Assembly: GCA_002812745.2 (NCBI GenBank)
Contig: NCSJ02000563.1
Span: forward strand, 1-16,947
Reading direction: 5' to 3'
From: Scytalidium lignicola
Lineage: Eukaryota > Ascomycota > Leotiomycetes
Length of the DNA: 16,947 nucleotides
Position numbers and translations under genes: made by a program. The number at the start of each line of letters is the position of its first letter. Within the stretch, counting starts at the first letter, position 1. Shown piece after piece: positions 8,289 to 16,947 of the stretch. The notes beneath the pieces were generated by a model. That model saw only the letters and a list, made by a program, of their open reading frames with translations. It searched no databases and was not told where the DNA came from.

Positions 8289-9538
8289 TTACATGTAATT
8301 GAACTGGGGGGGATCTAAATCAGCTCTGGCTGAGGACCCTTACAAGTTTGGTAGTGATGTGAGAACGGATACCGTCCTAACGTTATGATGGGTTCAGGTG
8401 GATGTGTTCTAGACAATAGACATTAACAAAATTTATATATAGGCAACGTAGAAACTATAACCAATTCTCAAGGGGACCAGAAGAGGACCCTCCTCTTCGT
8501 GACTCGCCAGTTTGCTCAGGGCTCAGCTCAGGACTCAGCTCAGGTCCAAAGACAGAAATGGAAACCACTCGTGTTGACATTTTAATATTGAACTACCTAT
8601 GTTAAAGCTTACAAGTTGACATCAATGTAGAAGTACTTCTTTATCTTATTATTGGCAGTTATAGCTTAAATCTATCTGTGTTTTGGTATTTCTGATAGAT
8701 AGTTAATAGATATATAGATAATTGATTAGCGAACTCTTTAGCACAAAACGAAACCCCTCAGAAAACAGAGGTCTAAACCTCGGGTTTCTGTGGTATTCCG
8801 TTCGGGGGTCGAATGAGATATAGACAGAGCTATTCGGCCCCGAAGGTGAAACCACCAAGTACCTTTTCGACGATAGAATTTTGGGCTTTCCAAAGACTCA
8901 GTTTTTCCCTGGATGAGCCCTGATTAAGAGCTGATTGCGCTTTTATGCTTTTAAGTGGTTGGCAGGCGATAAAAACCGCATGCAAGTGCGATCAACCACT
9001 ATGCATCCTCGGGCTTGACTACAGTAAATGCTCTTAAATAAATTCCCTTTTGTGAATTTCTTCCTCTACATTACACCCCCCTCGGAATCTTAAATTGTAA
9101 ATAGAATTGTTACCAATACTTATAATAATAGTAAACTACTATAACTTTGCATTAATAGAGTTTTATTAGCCAATATTCTAATATTACAACAAATAAAGAA
9201 TATTTTAGTGATTTTACATTACTGCTTTTAACTCTAGATAGTTTAGCTTAACATATAAAGAGCTCTTGTTAGATTTTTATTTATTAAAAAACAAATATCT
9301 TCTTTAGAGGCGAGGGCAGGGCAGGTACTCTTCTCGATTTGCTGATAGTAACACTGGAGGTTTATCCACCGATGAAAGACAGCAGAAACGCTCGTGAGCA
9401 AAAAAAAAAACACTGTCCCTTGTTTCTTGGCACACGTTATCTTAGGCGGATAGTAAAAGGTGGTTGACTCTTTTATAATCAAGAGGCGCCACGCGGACAA
9501 GGCAGAGAGACAGAGCTGTTGAGCGGCTGAGGAAGAAC
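8289..9538. other. non-coding stretch with small hairpins and short repeats
   Basis: No gene is recognised. It holds an 8-bp perfect hairpin with a CCC loop (GAAGAGGA/TCCTCTTC, 8480-8498), a short direct repeat of CTCAGCTCAGG (8521-8543), a 32-base hairpin (8759-8790) and the inverted pair AGTGGTTG/CAACCACT (8954-8961, 8993-9000). About 9060-9290 is AT-rich. A minus frame 9243-9551 is open, but its start lies out of frame inside the small ORF described at 9539-9697 and has no domain. Confidence 0.4.
8759..8790. repeat. 32-base imperfect palindrome
   Basis: The sequence reads CAGAAA-aca-GAGGT-ctaa-ACCTC-ggg-TTTCTG. The 14-base arms pair except for two A:G oppositions, around a 4-base loop. 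It lies between genes; a transcript hairpin or an operator is possible, and nothing in the context decides. Confidence 0.5.
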
Positions 9539-9697
9539 TTACTCTCGCCATACTTCCATCTGTGTCTCATGTACACCGCCTATGTATGGTAGAATCTCTC
9601 GGAGAATAGGGAGATCATCTATACTAGTCATATCATCATCAAACCTATTCTCTTCCATCGCCTTTACCTTCTCACTTACTACCTTTTTCTTGCCCAT
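9539..9697 (-). CDS. small hypothetical protein (52 aa) or first exon of a longer gene
   Basis: ATG 9697 starts a clean frame, MGKKKVVSEKVKAMEENRFD, then DDMTSIDDLPILREILPYIG, ending GVHETQMEVWRE before TAA 9539-9541. Composition (basic start, acidic middle, amphipathic end) looks like real coding sequence. The region upstream on the minus strand is T/C-rich (for example ctctatcacgattctttctc near 9860), as in fungal leaders. The stop codon lies inside a strong donor: the 3' end reads cgaga-GTAAGT, so the ORF may be exon 1 of a spliced gene continuing toward 9300. No downstream exon could be chosen. The family is not recognised. Confidence 0.45.
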   Translation of the reverse strand: MGKKKVVSEKVKAMEENRFDDDMTSIDDLPILREILPYIGGVHETQMEVWRE

Positions 9698-11152
9698 CCT
9701 AGGATAGTGGTTTCTCGCGACTACGAGCGGAAGACGCGAAGGTGAGAAGCTCTTTGTATTACTAGCTTAGTAAGTTAGAATTCTAATAATGAAAAGCAGA
9801 GCGTTAAAGGCAAAGAGGAATAGTCTAGATGAATAGTAAGGAGAGCAAGCAAGGAAAGAGAATTTAAGAGAAAGAATCGTGATAGAGAGTAAAACTAAGA
9901 GTATATCATAAGGCATAATTCCAACTCTACCTTTATAATAACATTAATATTCAACACTAAGATAATGAGACCGTGAGCTCATCTTAATACTAGAAGCCTG
10001 TCATGGCTTCCTTAGAGCCCGTTTTAGCTCCCCTAAATCCTTCTCCCCAGGAGTTGACGCTCTCGACAGCCGTGTTATTGGGGATAAGCACACCTAGGTA
10101 AGACGGATGAGCAAAGATGAGGCGGTGGAGAGCGCATAATGGAGGCTGGTGAGGTTGGTGAGGTTGAGGTGAAGAGAAGGTGAGCAGAGCGGCGAGGGGC
10201 TCACGTGCGGGGTGGCTCGGCACACCCACAAAGTGAGGTGAGGATTTGCGCAAAACAACAGGTGTTGTTACCCAGTAGAGACAGCCTAGAAGGAATAAGA
10301 CACAACATTTTGAATTTATAAAGTGGTAACAGTGCTATGAGACTAGTTAACAAGGTATTCTCTGCTGCCAAATCTGCATACACTTATATGAGGTAACGTT
10401 GAATGGTGATGTGCGGTAAATTATGAGGCTAAATTACTAATTACGTGTGACTTGATAAAGAGATTCAAGATGGACTCTTCAAGAAATCCTTGATCTTTTT
10501 CTAATTTTAGCTGGCGACAGTACTGTAATTGTAGCTAAGGAGTCGAAACAGGTCCCCTAGCTCAATGTGCCCAGGCCCCGTGCACCATTACTTACCTGCT
10601 TCCCTTCGCCTCGCTCTACTCATCTTAGCTCACCCAATATTGCCGATAAAGCAGCCTTGCTCACCTTTCGGAGCAGAAACAGATTTTCTTCATGTCAGGA
10701 TTAGCATATGATAATCGCCTGTTATTGGCTAAAAATTAGAACATGGTTTAATCGTTGATTTTGGAGCCCATTTTGGATCCTCTCTCACCAGTTACCCCAG
10801 TCTTAAGCGAAGAACTATTCAACTACCGTATCTTACACTTCTGTGCCACCCCTACCTACAGTGAACGATTATCTCACAATTCCAATACGCATCTTGAAAT
10901 ATTGGCATATGCCCCGATGGCTGAAGAGAGTGTATGGCGAGACCTAAGTATTGAGAAGAACGAGATCTGACTTATTATCATTGAGCCTGCTGATAAGCCT
11001 GAAAAATTATTGTCATGTAGCCTTACCATTGTCTTACCTCCCCCTGTAACCCATAGTTAGCTTTTAACTAAGAGCTGCATTGTCCATTATCAGACAATTT
11101 TTATACTCAACTGATTCTGCACCCATCCAGTATTTTAGGGACCATTTTTAAA
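9698..11152. other. intergenic region with no firm gene
   Basis: A 32-codon + frame from ATG 10003 (MASLEPVLAPLNPSPQELTL...) ends in a GGTAAG donor-like site at 10097-10102 and could be a first exon, but nothing follows that I can support. 10141-10175 carries a short GGTGAGGTT tandem repeat. A + frame 10755-10970 (with SVWRDLSIEKNEI near its end) has no ATG start and no known domain. The last 100 bp before 11153 probably hold the leader of the pseudokinase gene. Confidence 0.35.
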
Positions 11153-12254
11153 ATGGCGCGAACGACCTGGAAACAGATCGTACACCCGTACTACAAACCA
11201 CCTTATCCACCACCAAGTCACCCTCGACCAACCCCACTTATTCAAGCTTCAGGCCGGCCTGAATGCTTTGCAAGTCCCAACGACGAGGTAACGGCCACTC
11301 CGCTTGACGAAGACTCATTAATTCTGCCACCTCGAGAGTACAGTAGCGATGACGGGGATGAATGGTGGAGGGAACAGGTATCGGCGAATAGTTTGTTTAA
11401 AACTTGCATCGCGTATGAGCAAATTGGCGAGGACTCTCCAAGAATCGCACGGTAAGCTTCTTATCCTTTAGAATAATAAAATCTAAGCCTCTGTCCTAGA
11501 TATATCGCTCGTGATGAATGGACAGGGCTTCCTATACTTGCCAAGCCTACTGGACTTACACTTGTGGGGTTCCTCCCGAGACATGAACAAAACATGTACC
11601 AGTCTGAGACAGTTGATAGCATATATTTGCCTCTAATATTCAACTGGGCATTCCAGGCACTTTCAGGTCTCTCTTTCTTTCATTCACACAATATAATTTT
11701 CAACGATCTTCATTTGAGGACCTGCTGGCTCTCGTCGGACTTGTCTCTATCTCTTGTCGGATTCATGGGCGCTGAATTTAGGGATGAGTACGTACAATCC
11801 CGCGACGTCCTTTTTCGCAATTGGGCACATGTTAAGTTAACTTCAAAATCGTTTTAGATTTGGCGAGCTGAACATAGGGAATCACATCAGTCCGGTATTT
11901 CGTCTTACACTGATACAAAAACCCAATATCCAGAGTGATCTCTTTGATTGGGGAACGTTCATTTATGTCCTTATGACATATGGCTTACCCGAAGGCAATG
12001 CCAACTATGACGAAACCAAAGCCTTGGTGCATCAACAAAATTTCCCAGCTTTGGCGAGTGATTTAATGGGAGATATGGTGAAGAAGTGCTGGATGAAGGA
12101 ATATGGAAGTGCTGCTGAACTAAGAAAGGATATTGAGGCATTCCTAACTTTACACGGTTACGAGGTCGAGGGCGATAACATCAAGAACTTTGACCCCACA
12201 AATATACCACAATTCGCGATGTTGAAGGATACATTTATTACAATTATACACTGA
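11153..12254 (+). CDS. fungal pseudokinase-like protein, three exons, 327 aa
   Basis: Exons 11153-11451, 11500-11787 and 11858-12254. Introns: 48 bp (GTAAGC...TAG) and 70 bp (GTACGT...TAG with TTAAC before the acceptor). Both joins keep frame (Arg100, Glu196). Kinase-fold landmarks are ALSGLSFFHSHNIIFND (helix E and catalytic loop), SDLFDWGTFIYVLMTYG (helix F) and GDMVKKCW (helix H/I region). The catalytic loop is NDLHLRT, keeping the Asp (169) but with Thr (174) where Mg-binding Asn is expected; DFG is replaced by VGF (186-188). The N-lobe is proline-rich and short, with no glycine loop or VAIK lysine visible. It probably does not phosphorylate and may act as a scaffold. From memory, similar proteins ending in a QKCW-containing lobe are common in ascomycetes. 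It converges on the minus-strand gene fragment, 34 bp away. Confidence 0.75.
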
Positions 12255-12288
12255 TTACAGCTATGGATAAGCAATTGCAGCGCACATA

Positions 12289-13079
12289 TTAACCTGTGAA
12301 AGGTCCCACTGTTGAGGCCGGCAAATTTCTACACATATCTGTCCTTTCAAGGTTAACCTTCTGGATCTCTCCACCGTTTACGTTCATGATCGTGTTCCAT
12401 CTGACTTCAAACAGAGCACCAGCAGGCTTTTTGTGCTGCTTTAGAACTTTCAAGTTTGCTCTCGCATTCGTCACTACCATGTCTAGCTCTCTTCTAATAA
12501 AAAGAGGCCATTCACCAGTAAGGTATGATGCCACATCGGTCTGGGTATGATACTAGGGGTCGAATGCCTCTAATTTCGTAAGAATGCCATTGTATGTGTC
12601 ACAAAAAGATTGCCACACAGTATCTAGGTTCATGTAGGTGAATATCATCCCAATCTCTCTCGCCATGGTCAACTGTGCGTCACCTGCAGGCTCCTTCCCG
12701 AATCGATCTGCCGTAAAACCTCGAAATAATCTACCTTTGTGTCCGTTGGGACGGTCCAAAAAGACTGTGAGCCTATCTTGGTGAACAAGAGAGCCGAGCT
12801 CGTCGACTAACAGACCACTAAATGAATTATGTTCTCTATCTGAGTTCCGTCCCCAGCGTGAATTGATAAACCCCATGTACTGTATGTCTGAACAAAGAAA
12901 CACTGCTTTCATGTCGCCGCATAGAGTGGAAGCCAGTTACTGAGGAGCCGACCTATTGTCTGACTCTCGAAGACATGCTCTGTCTCATAAGTTTGATGAT
13001 AAGCTACTCCTTGGGCACCGAAAGCTGGATAAGGATAGATCATATCATGGGTGCATGTGCGTGCATTGAACCCCTGGCT
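12289..13079 (-). pseudogene. 5'-truncated gene fragment, possibly chitinase-like C-terminal region
   Basis: Two open frames join through a 53-bp intron (12940-12888, GTAACT...TTCAG) that keeps frame. The first contains MIYPYPAFGAQGVAYHQTYE, then EHVFESQTIGRLL. The second contains IQYMGFINSRWGR, FSGLLVDELGSLVHQDRL, FLDRPNGHKGRLFRG, REIGMIFTYMNLDTVWQSFC and, after an in-frame TAG (12553-12555, probably from CAG), YLTGEWPLFIRRELDMVV to a stop at 12289. The ExEHVFE motif and the ordered NGxKGxLFRG, IGMIFTYMN blocks recall the C-terminal regions of large fungal class V (GH18) chitinases, but that match is from memory and weak. No 5' part is present: the fragment abuts the NLR relic near 13080. 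Reading from ATG 12912 without the intron is an alternative. Confidence 0.5.
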
Positions 13080-14503
13080 CGCGCCTGTGATGCCCCCAAT
13101 TCCGAGCTGCGTACTCGTAGAATGGGTTTGACTGTAATCGTGCACCAAGATTCTCTTCTGTTTCACAGTAACCAGATTTAAAATTATCAAATGATAAATA
13201 GGTGATGCAAGTATCTCTGATATTTTTCTCGATTTCCGGAAACCATCTCTGCTTGGTTTTCTCAAAGTATTCCTGGGTTGTATAATGAACTAAGAGGATA
13301 ATGTCACTGCCTTGCTCAACAGTAACCAAACCGGTGCATAATGAAACCATATAGTCCACGTCTGAAAGATTTTCTTCATCAAGTTTTGATTCCCCGATTT
13401 CAACCGCAGGTGCGTGCTGGAGTTCTAAAGTTGTAAGAGGCCGTCTGGCACATGTGATCCATGACAGAACTTGCTTAGCAAGTATCTCCGAATTTTTAAC
13501 TTGATTTTCAATTCTATCCATGGCGTGTTGATTTAGATTGGTATTTCTGGTAAATTTCTTGTACACTCTCAGGCATTGATGGTAGCCGCTTCACTAATTG
13601 TTTCAGTAGACTAGAAAGAATATCAACTGGCCTCTGTTCATGTTGCTGTTTGAAGTTGCAATATACGTATGCAATCCCGATACTACTATCATCTCGGAAC
13701 TCGTCGTAAAGCTTATCAATAACAGTAGCAACGCTCATCGTTTTACCAGCTCCTGGAATTCCCGGGCAGAATAATGTCTGACTGGCGTTGTTTTCCCGGT
13801 TTGGAATTCTTGTAAATATAATATCCATTACCCGGTTCCCTCCTGTCGTCTCCTAATAAAATCGTTTTGTTGGGTGGAGTAATCAATTGGTGTAAGCCAA
13901 TCGAGAATATGTCGATGCTCATGATGCTCTTGTTGCTTACGTATCTGGTCGGCGCCATTTCTAACTTCCTTGATATCGTGCCTGACAGAAAGGCCAATTG
14001 AGATTTTATCTATTTTGATTTGGTATATAAATATAAAGTAGGACTGCTTACGTTGATTTACTTGATAATGCTAAGTTTATCGTTGTCTTATACCACAACA
14101 CATCATCCAACAATTTCCGAGCCTTGGGTTTTTTTTTTGGTACCACGCTAGATTGCTCAGTGTAGCATGAATCCTTTGTCGCCTTCCATCTGCCGGTCCA
14201 TGGATATCTGGCCCAAGGAGCTTTTCTAGATCAGAGAGGACACGCCTGCATCCTTCTAGGGGCCCATTTTTGCCATGAAGAGCTTGCAGATTATCTGAGA
14301 GACACCCTCCAGAATCGTGAAGGAATTTCAAATTCTCAAGAGTAGCCTTAAGAGTTGAAGTTTCGATGCGAATGGTATGCAAATCTCGTGGTGCATCTCT
14401 AGAAGCTTGGATGAAATTTCCTGTCAAACTGATTATGCTATCAGATAGCTGTACGGAGTATGATAGCAATAATACTTGCCACAAGGCTGATGACTTCTGC
14501 TAT
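13045..14503 (-). pseudogene. NACHT-type NLR (STAND) pseudogene with fungal N-terminal domain
   Basis: Order on the minus strand: an N-terminal helical domain typical of fungal STAND proteins (AEVISLVASIIAI, SDSIISLTGNFIQASRDAPR, GCRRVLSDLEKLLGP); an intron 14051-13982 (GTAAGC...TCAG); the linker HILDWLTPIDYSTQQNDF; NACHT P-loop FCPGIPGAGKT (GIPGAGKT at 13739-13762); and the winged-helix region EILAKQVLSWITC, LVHYTTQEYF, EYAARNWGHH. Such NLRs sense non-self and trigger cell death. Breaks: start codon is ATA (14501-14503); frameshift near 14465; frameshift at an A10 run (14129-14138); TAA at 13828; frameshift near 13795; and a fusion near 13525 that removes Walker B and the rest of NACHT. The C-terminal repeat sensor is also missing. 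It is not functional. Confidence 0.85.
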
Positions 14504-15007
14504 ATTTTCCTGCCAAAGTCTAAGGATTACCCATTGCGTGGGGAGGGGAAACCGAGGGCAGACTAAGAGCCGCATGATGAGATAACACTCTCTCTTTGTC
14601 TATTTGAGAACAGGATCCTTACACAGCCTCGTTGTGACCGGCAATGTACCTGGTTCTGAGTATAGCTGTTGCCTAGGATTTGAGGCAGAATATGATTTCT
14701 GTTGAACAGGCTACGACTACTGATATCATTGGTACGTACGCGAGTCACAGTATGAATTTCAACTATCATAACAACTAGCTAATAACAGCTACAGCTGGGG
14801 AAATACACCCATATCATATACGCACCTGTAAACGTACGTTTCATGTGAAAATGTCTCACAGGTATGATAATTGCCCCGACTCCGACTCTATGACTTCATA
14901 TGGCTTGTCACGTGAGTGTATCAAATACCTGAGGCTACAACAGTTGTGATATCCTGTGTGTCGCCTTAGGCACCATCTTGTTTATTACACGTGACTTCCA
15001 TTTTAGG
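14504..15007. other. upstream of the NLR relic; no gene seen
   Basis: This would be the promoter side of the NLR. It contains a perfect 12-base palindrome AAACGTACGTTT (14830-14841) and a CACGTG E-box-like site near 14988. Minus frame 14563-14769 has no recognisable content. Confidence 0.4.
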
Positions 15008-15009
15008 TA

Positions 15010-15057
15010 ACGTATTTCCCAGTCTACCGGTCCACCCGGTCTACCGGTCCACCTCCC
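15010..15057. repeat. left terminal inverted repeat of the Fot1-like element
   Basis: This 48-base arm contains two copies of the CTACCGGTCCACC core, compared with three in the right arm. After the core it ends ACCTCCCC, as the right arm does. Confidence 0.9.
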
Positions 15058-15116
15058 CCTCACTTGAGTACTCAACACCAAATATTCAACCACAAAACAA
15101 ATATATTGCGATATAT

Positions 15117-16782
15117 CTAATTGCTAGCTAAATTAGGGCATTTGTTTATTTTATGCTCTGTGCTTCCACACCCTGAGCACTTTGATGGGCGTCGTGCAGG
15201 AGCTTGTGATGGCTCTGGTAGTGGGGTTGGATTTCCTGGTTCTACCACTTCACTGGCATCTGTACTAGCCACCACACCTGTAGGAGCTTTTTGAGTTGTT
15301 GAATTGCCTTCAGGAGCTACTCGTTTTCTTGACTTTTTAAGCTTTTTTTGCATTGACTCGTTTACCACTCTTAAATCTTCCACTTCCTAAGCTAGAAATA
15401 TCGTGTTATGCATGGCCATTTCACACCCTTTTATTAATTGACTGAACGCAACCTTAGTTGGTATTGAAAGACTCCTGTGTTGCTTGAGCATCCTGTCAAT
15501 ACTTTTGTATTGCTTTTGCAACTGAATTGCGTTATGAGGTGTTTCTGGAACCTAAGATGCTTCAGAATTAATATGGCTACTCCCAGGAAGAGTAAGTGCT
15601 GTATCCACTTCAACATGCAATTTGTCCATAACACAGGATGGATTATATGGAACTAAGCTAGTTGCTGAGAATCCATTGCAAATAATGCTTGATTTAAACG
15701 TTTCCTGGCGAATAAATAGATATATCTCAAGGAAATCAAGCTTATCAATATGATGAATTTGTCCACGCATTTCACCTTGAATTCTAATACCATATGCACA
15801 TTTCAAAACTGTAAAACAACTTATATCAAGTGGCTAAAGGATATAAGATAAATGAGGAGGCATACAAACTGTGATTATGTTGTTTTGAATGCAATATCTG
15901 TCAAATTCCAGAGTTACATAACTTCTATAGCCATCAAGGATAAGCATGCAATATTGACCTTTTACATATAGTTTGCTGTATAGATCAAAGGTTTTTTGAA
16001 GCCAATTCAAGCTTATTTCATTAGTTGTCCACCCATTTTTACTCATTTTAATTCGCCAATTATTTGTTAGTAAACTATCCTTCTAACCTTGAAGTATATA
16101 CTTTCCTTTGAATATAATCAAAAGTAACAAAATAACTCTACAAGCACTAATAGTTTCAACAACTATTACCTATTCCCTAGTATCTAATTAAAAGTGTAAA
16201 GGTTTGCCAAGGCAATTAGTAATCATAACTACTTTTGTTATAACAATTACTCTCATAATAAAACCAATTTCATCAAAATTGTAAGTGTCCTCGTCCAGAA
16301 TCCCATATTGCACTTTTATTTTTACCACCTTTTCAAACCACTCTTGTATGAGTTTAGGATCCTCACATTTAGCTCGTTTGTAATTGTATTTGTGTATATA
16401 ATTGGTTTTGAGGTATGAATGGCGTTTTAAGTAGCCTGTGAACCAATTTTTGCCTACAGGAGGAGGAGGAGTGGATTCACCATGTTTAGCAATCAATATA
16501 TTGGCTATAGATCGTACATCTGAAGGTTTAGGAGGCAATCCTCTTTTCCCCATAGAAATTATCCACTTTTCAAGCGATTCCTCCTCTAATTGAGTTATTC
16601 TAAAGCATTTGTTGTAAGTGGTGTGTTGTTGAACCTGGCCATGGTATTGTGCATTTAATGTCATGCGAGGAACACCAAAAATGTGTGCTGCAGCTCGAAT
16701 AGACGTGATTTGATTGGTTTTTAACGTGTTTATAGTAAGTAGGATCTTTCCTTCTTGTTGTGGATTGTTTTTTTTTGGGCAT
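15117..16782 (-). pseudogene. Fot1/pogo-like transposase, decayed (about 555 codons)
   Basis: It starts at ATG 16782 (MPKKK) and enters the main frame after a one-base slip in an A9 run. N-terminal pogo/CENP-B helix-turn-helix (EGKILLTINTLK, SIRAAAHIFGVPRMTL), then a second DNA-binding part (RGLPPKPSDVRSIANILIAK, KNWFTGYLKRH, RAKCEDPKLIQEWF). DDE endonuclease: NFDEIGF (first Asp codon 16272-16274), LILDGYRSY (15933-15935) and PLDIS (15825-15827); the last two Asp are 36 codons apart, giving DD35D as in Fot1. Also HIDKLDFLEIY and SATSLVPYNPS. The C-terminus has a CCHC zinc knuckle (CSGCGSTEHKINKC). In-frame stops at 16188, 16170, 16083, 15834, 15552 and 15387 all fit C-to-T or G-to-A change. 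It normally cuts and pastes the element in the nucleus; this copy cannot make the full enzyme. Confidence 0.9.
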
Positions 16783-16850
16783 TGTGACGTGTTTTGGTTG
16801 AAAAAGAATTAATTAAAGATGGTGGTGTTGATGAAGTTGATGATTTGGTG

Positions 16851-16915
16851 GGGAGGTGGACCGGTAGACCGGGTGGACCGGTAGACCGGGTGGACCGGTA
16901 GACTGGGAAATACGT
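16851..16915. repeat. right terminal inverted repeat of the Fot1-like element
   Basis: This 65-base arm is the inverse of the left arm plus one additional 17-base unit (GTAGACCGGGTGGACCG on this strand). The three copies are identical apart from the junction with the terminal GACTGGGAAATACGT. Confidence 0.9.
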
Positions 16916-16917
16916 TA

Positions 16918-16947
16918 GTCCCATTAGTTAGCTCTTCTACTCGTACG
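16918..16947. other. flank beyond the transposon
   Basis: These thirty bases of unique sequence continue the insertion site. They are too short to assign. Confidence 0.5.

Larger units (their letters stand above)
15010..16915 (-). mobile_element. Fot1/pogo-like Tc1-mariner DNA transposon (1906 bp)
   Basis: The element has complete ends: terminal inverted repeats start ACGTATTTCCCAGTCTACCG at both ends and are flanked by TA on each side (15008-15009 and 16916-16917), the Tc1/mariner target duplication. It carries one minus-strand transposase relic with pogo-type helix-turn-helix, DD35D triad and a C-terminal zinc knuckle. Both ends look mobilisable in trans, but its own transposase is broken. 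It inserted upstream of the NLR relic. Confidence 0.92.

Noticed and set aside
8800..8830. Possible tRNA T-loop (GGGGTCGAATGAG)
   Set aside because: No acceptor stem, A-box or anticodon arm could be folded around it.
9990..10383. Minus-strand ORFs with His-Gln-Pro repeats
   Set aside because: Low-complexity products of the GGTGAGGTT short repeat, with no domain or leader.
12296..12550. Plus-strand ORF of 84 codons
   Set aside because: It is antisense to the better-supported minus-strand fragment 12289-13079.
16730..16924. Minus-strand ORF reading through the right TIR
   Set aside because: Its Ser/Thr/Pro-rich start is translation of the TIR subrepeats. The transposase starts at 16782 in another frame.

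Overview
The window reads as an accessory, repeat-rich stretch of a filamentous ascomycete (Pezizomycotina) nuclear genome. The evidence is a HET-domain gene, a fungal NACHT-type NLR relic, short introns with fungal splice signals, a Fot1/pogo DNA transposon, and AT-rich sequence full of TAA/TGA/TAG stops that look like repeat-induced point mutation (RIP). No bacterial features, rRNA, tRNA or CRISPR array were seen.

Layout. 1-1486 is the 3' part of a RIP-damaged Ty3/gypsy chromovirus: integrase tail and chromodomain on +, an antisense coiled-coil ORF on -, a polypurine tract, then the 3' LTR. It sits inside the CHAT domain of a minus-strand TPR-CHAT gene relic (1487-3682). That relic keeps one reading frame for about 2.2 kb despite about 30 stops and shows 45-codon (135-bp) TPR units. 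4125-4273 is a foldback MITE-like element. 4496-4930 is an unidentified decayed coding stretch next to an assembly N (4587). 5965-7908 is an apparently intact two-exon HET gene; its last exon is hidden because the splice donor contains an in-frame TGA. 7909-11152 is mostly non-coding, with two short unidentified ORFs (8121-8288 + and 9539-9697 -). 11153-12254 is a three-exon pseudokinase. Convergent to it lie a minus-strand gene fragment (12289-13079) and a broken NLR (13045-14503). 15010-16915 is a Fot1-like transposon with complete terminal inverted repeats, TA target duplication and a decayed transposase.

Theme. HET, NLR and TPR-CHAT are all gene classes tied to self/non-self recognition and regulated cell death, and the pseudokinase lies among them. 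Only HET and the pseudokinase look intact. The window therefore looks like a decaying allorecognition/innate-immunity neighbourhood invaded by transposons. Family assignments come from motif recognition by eye; no database search was run.
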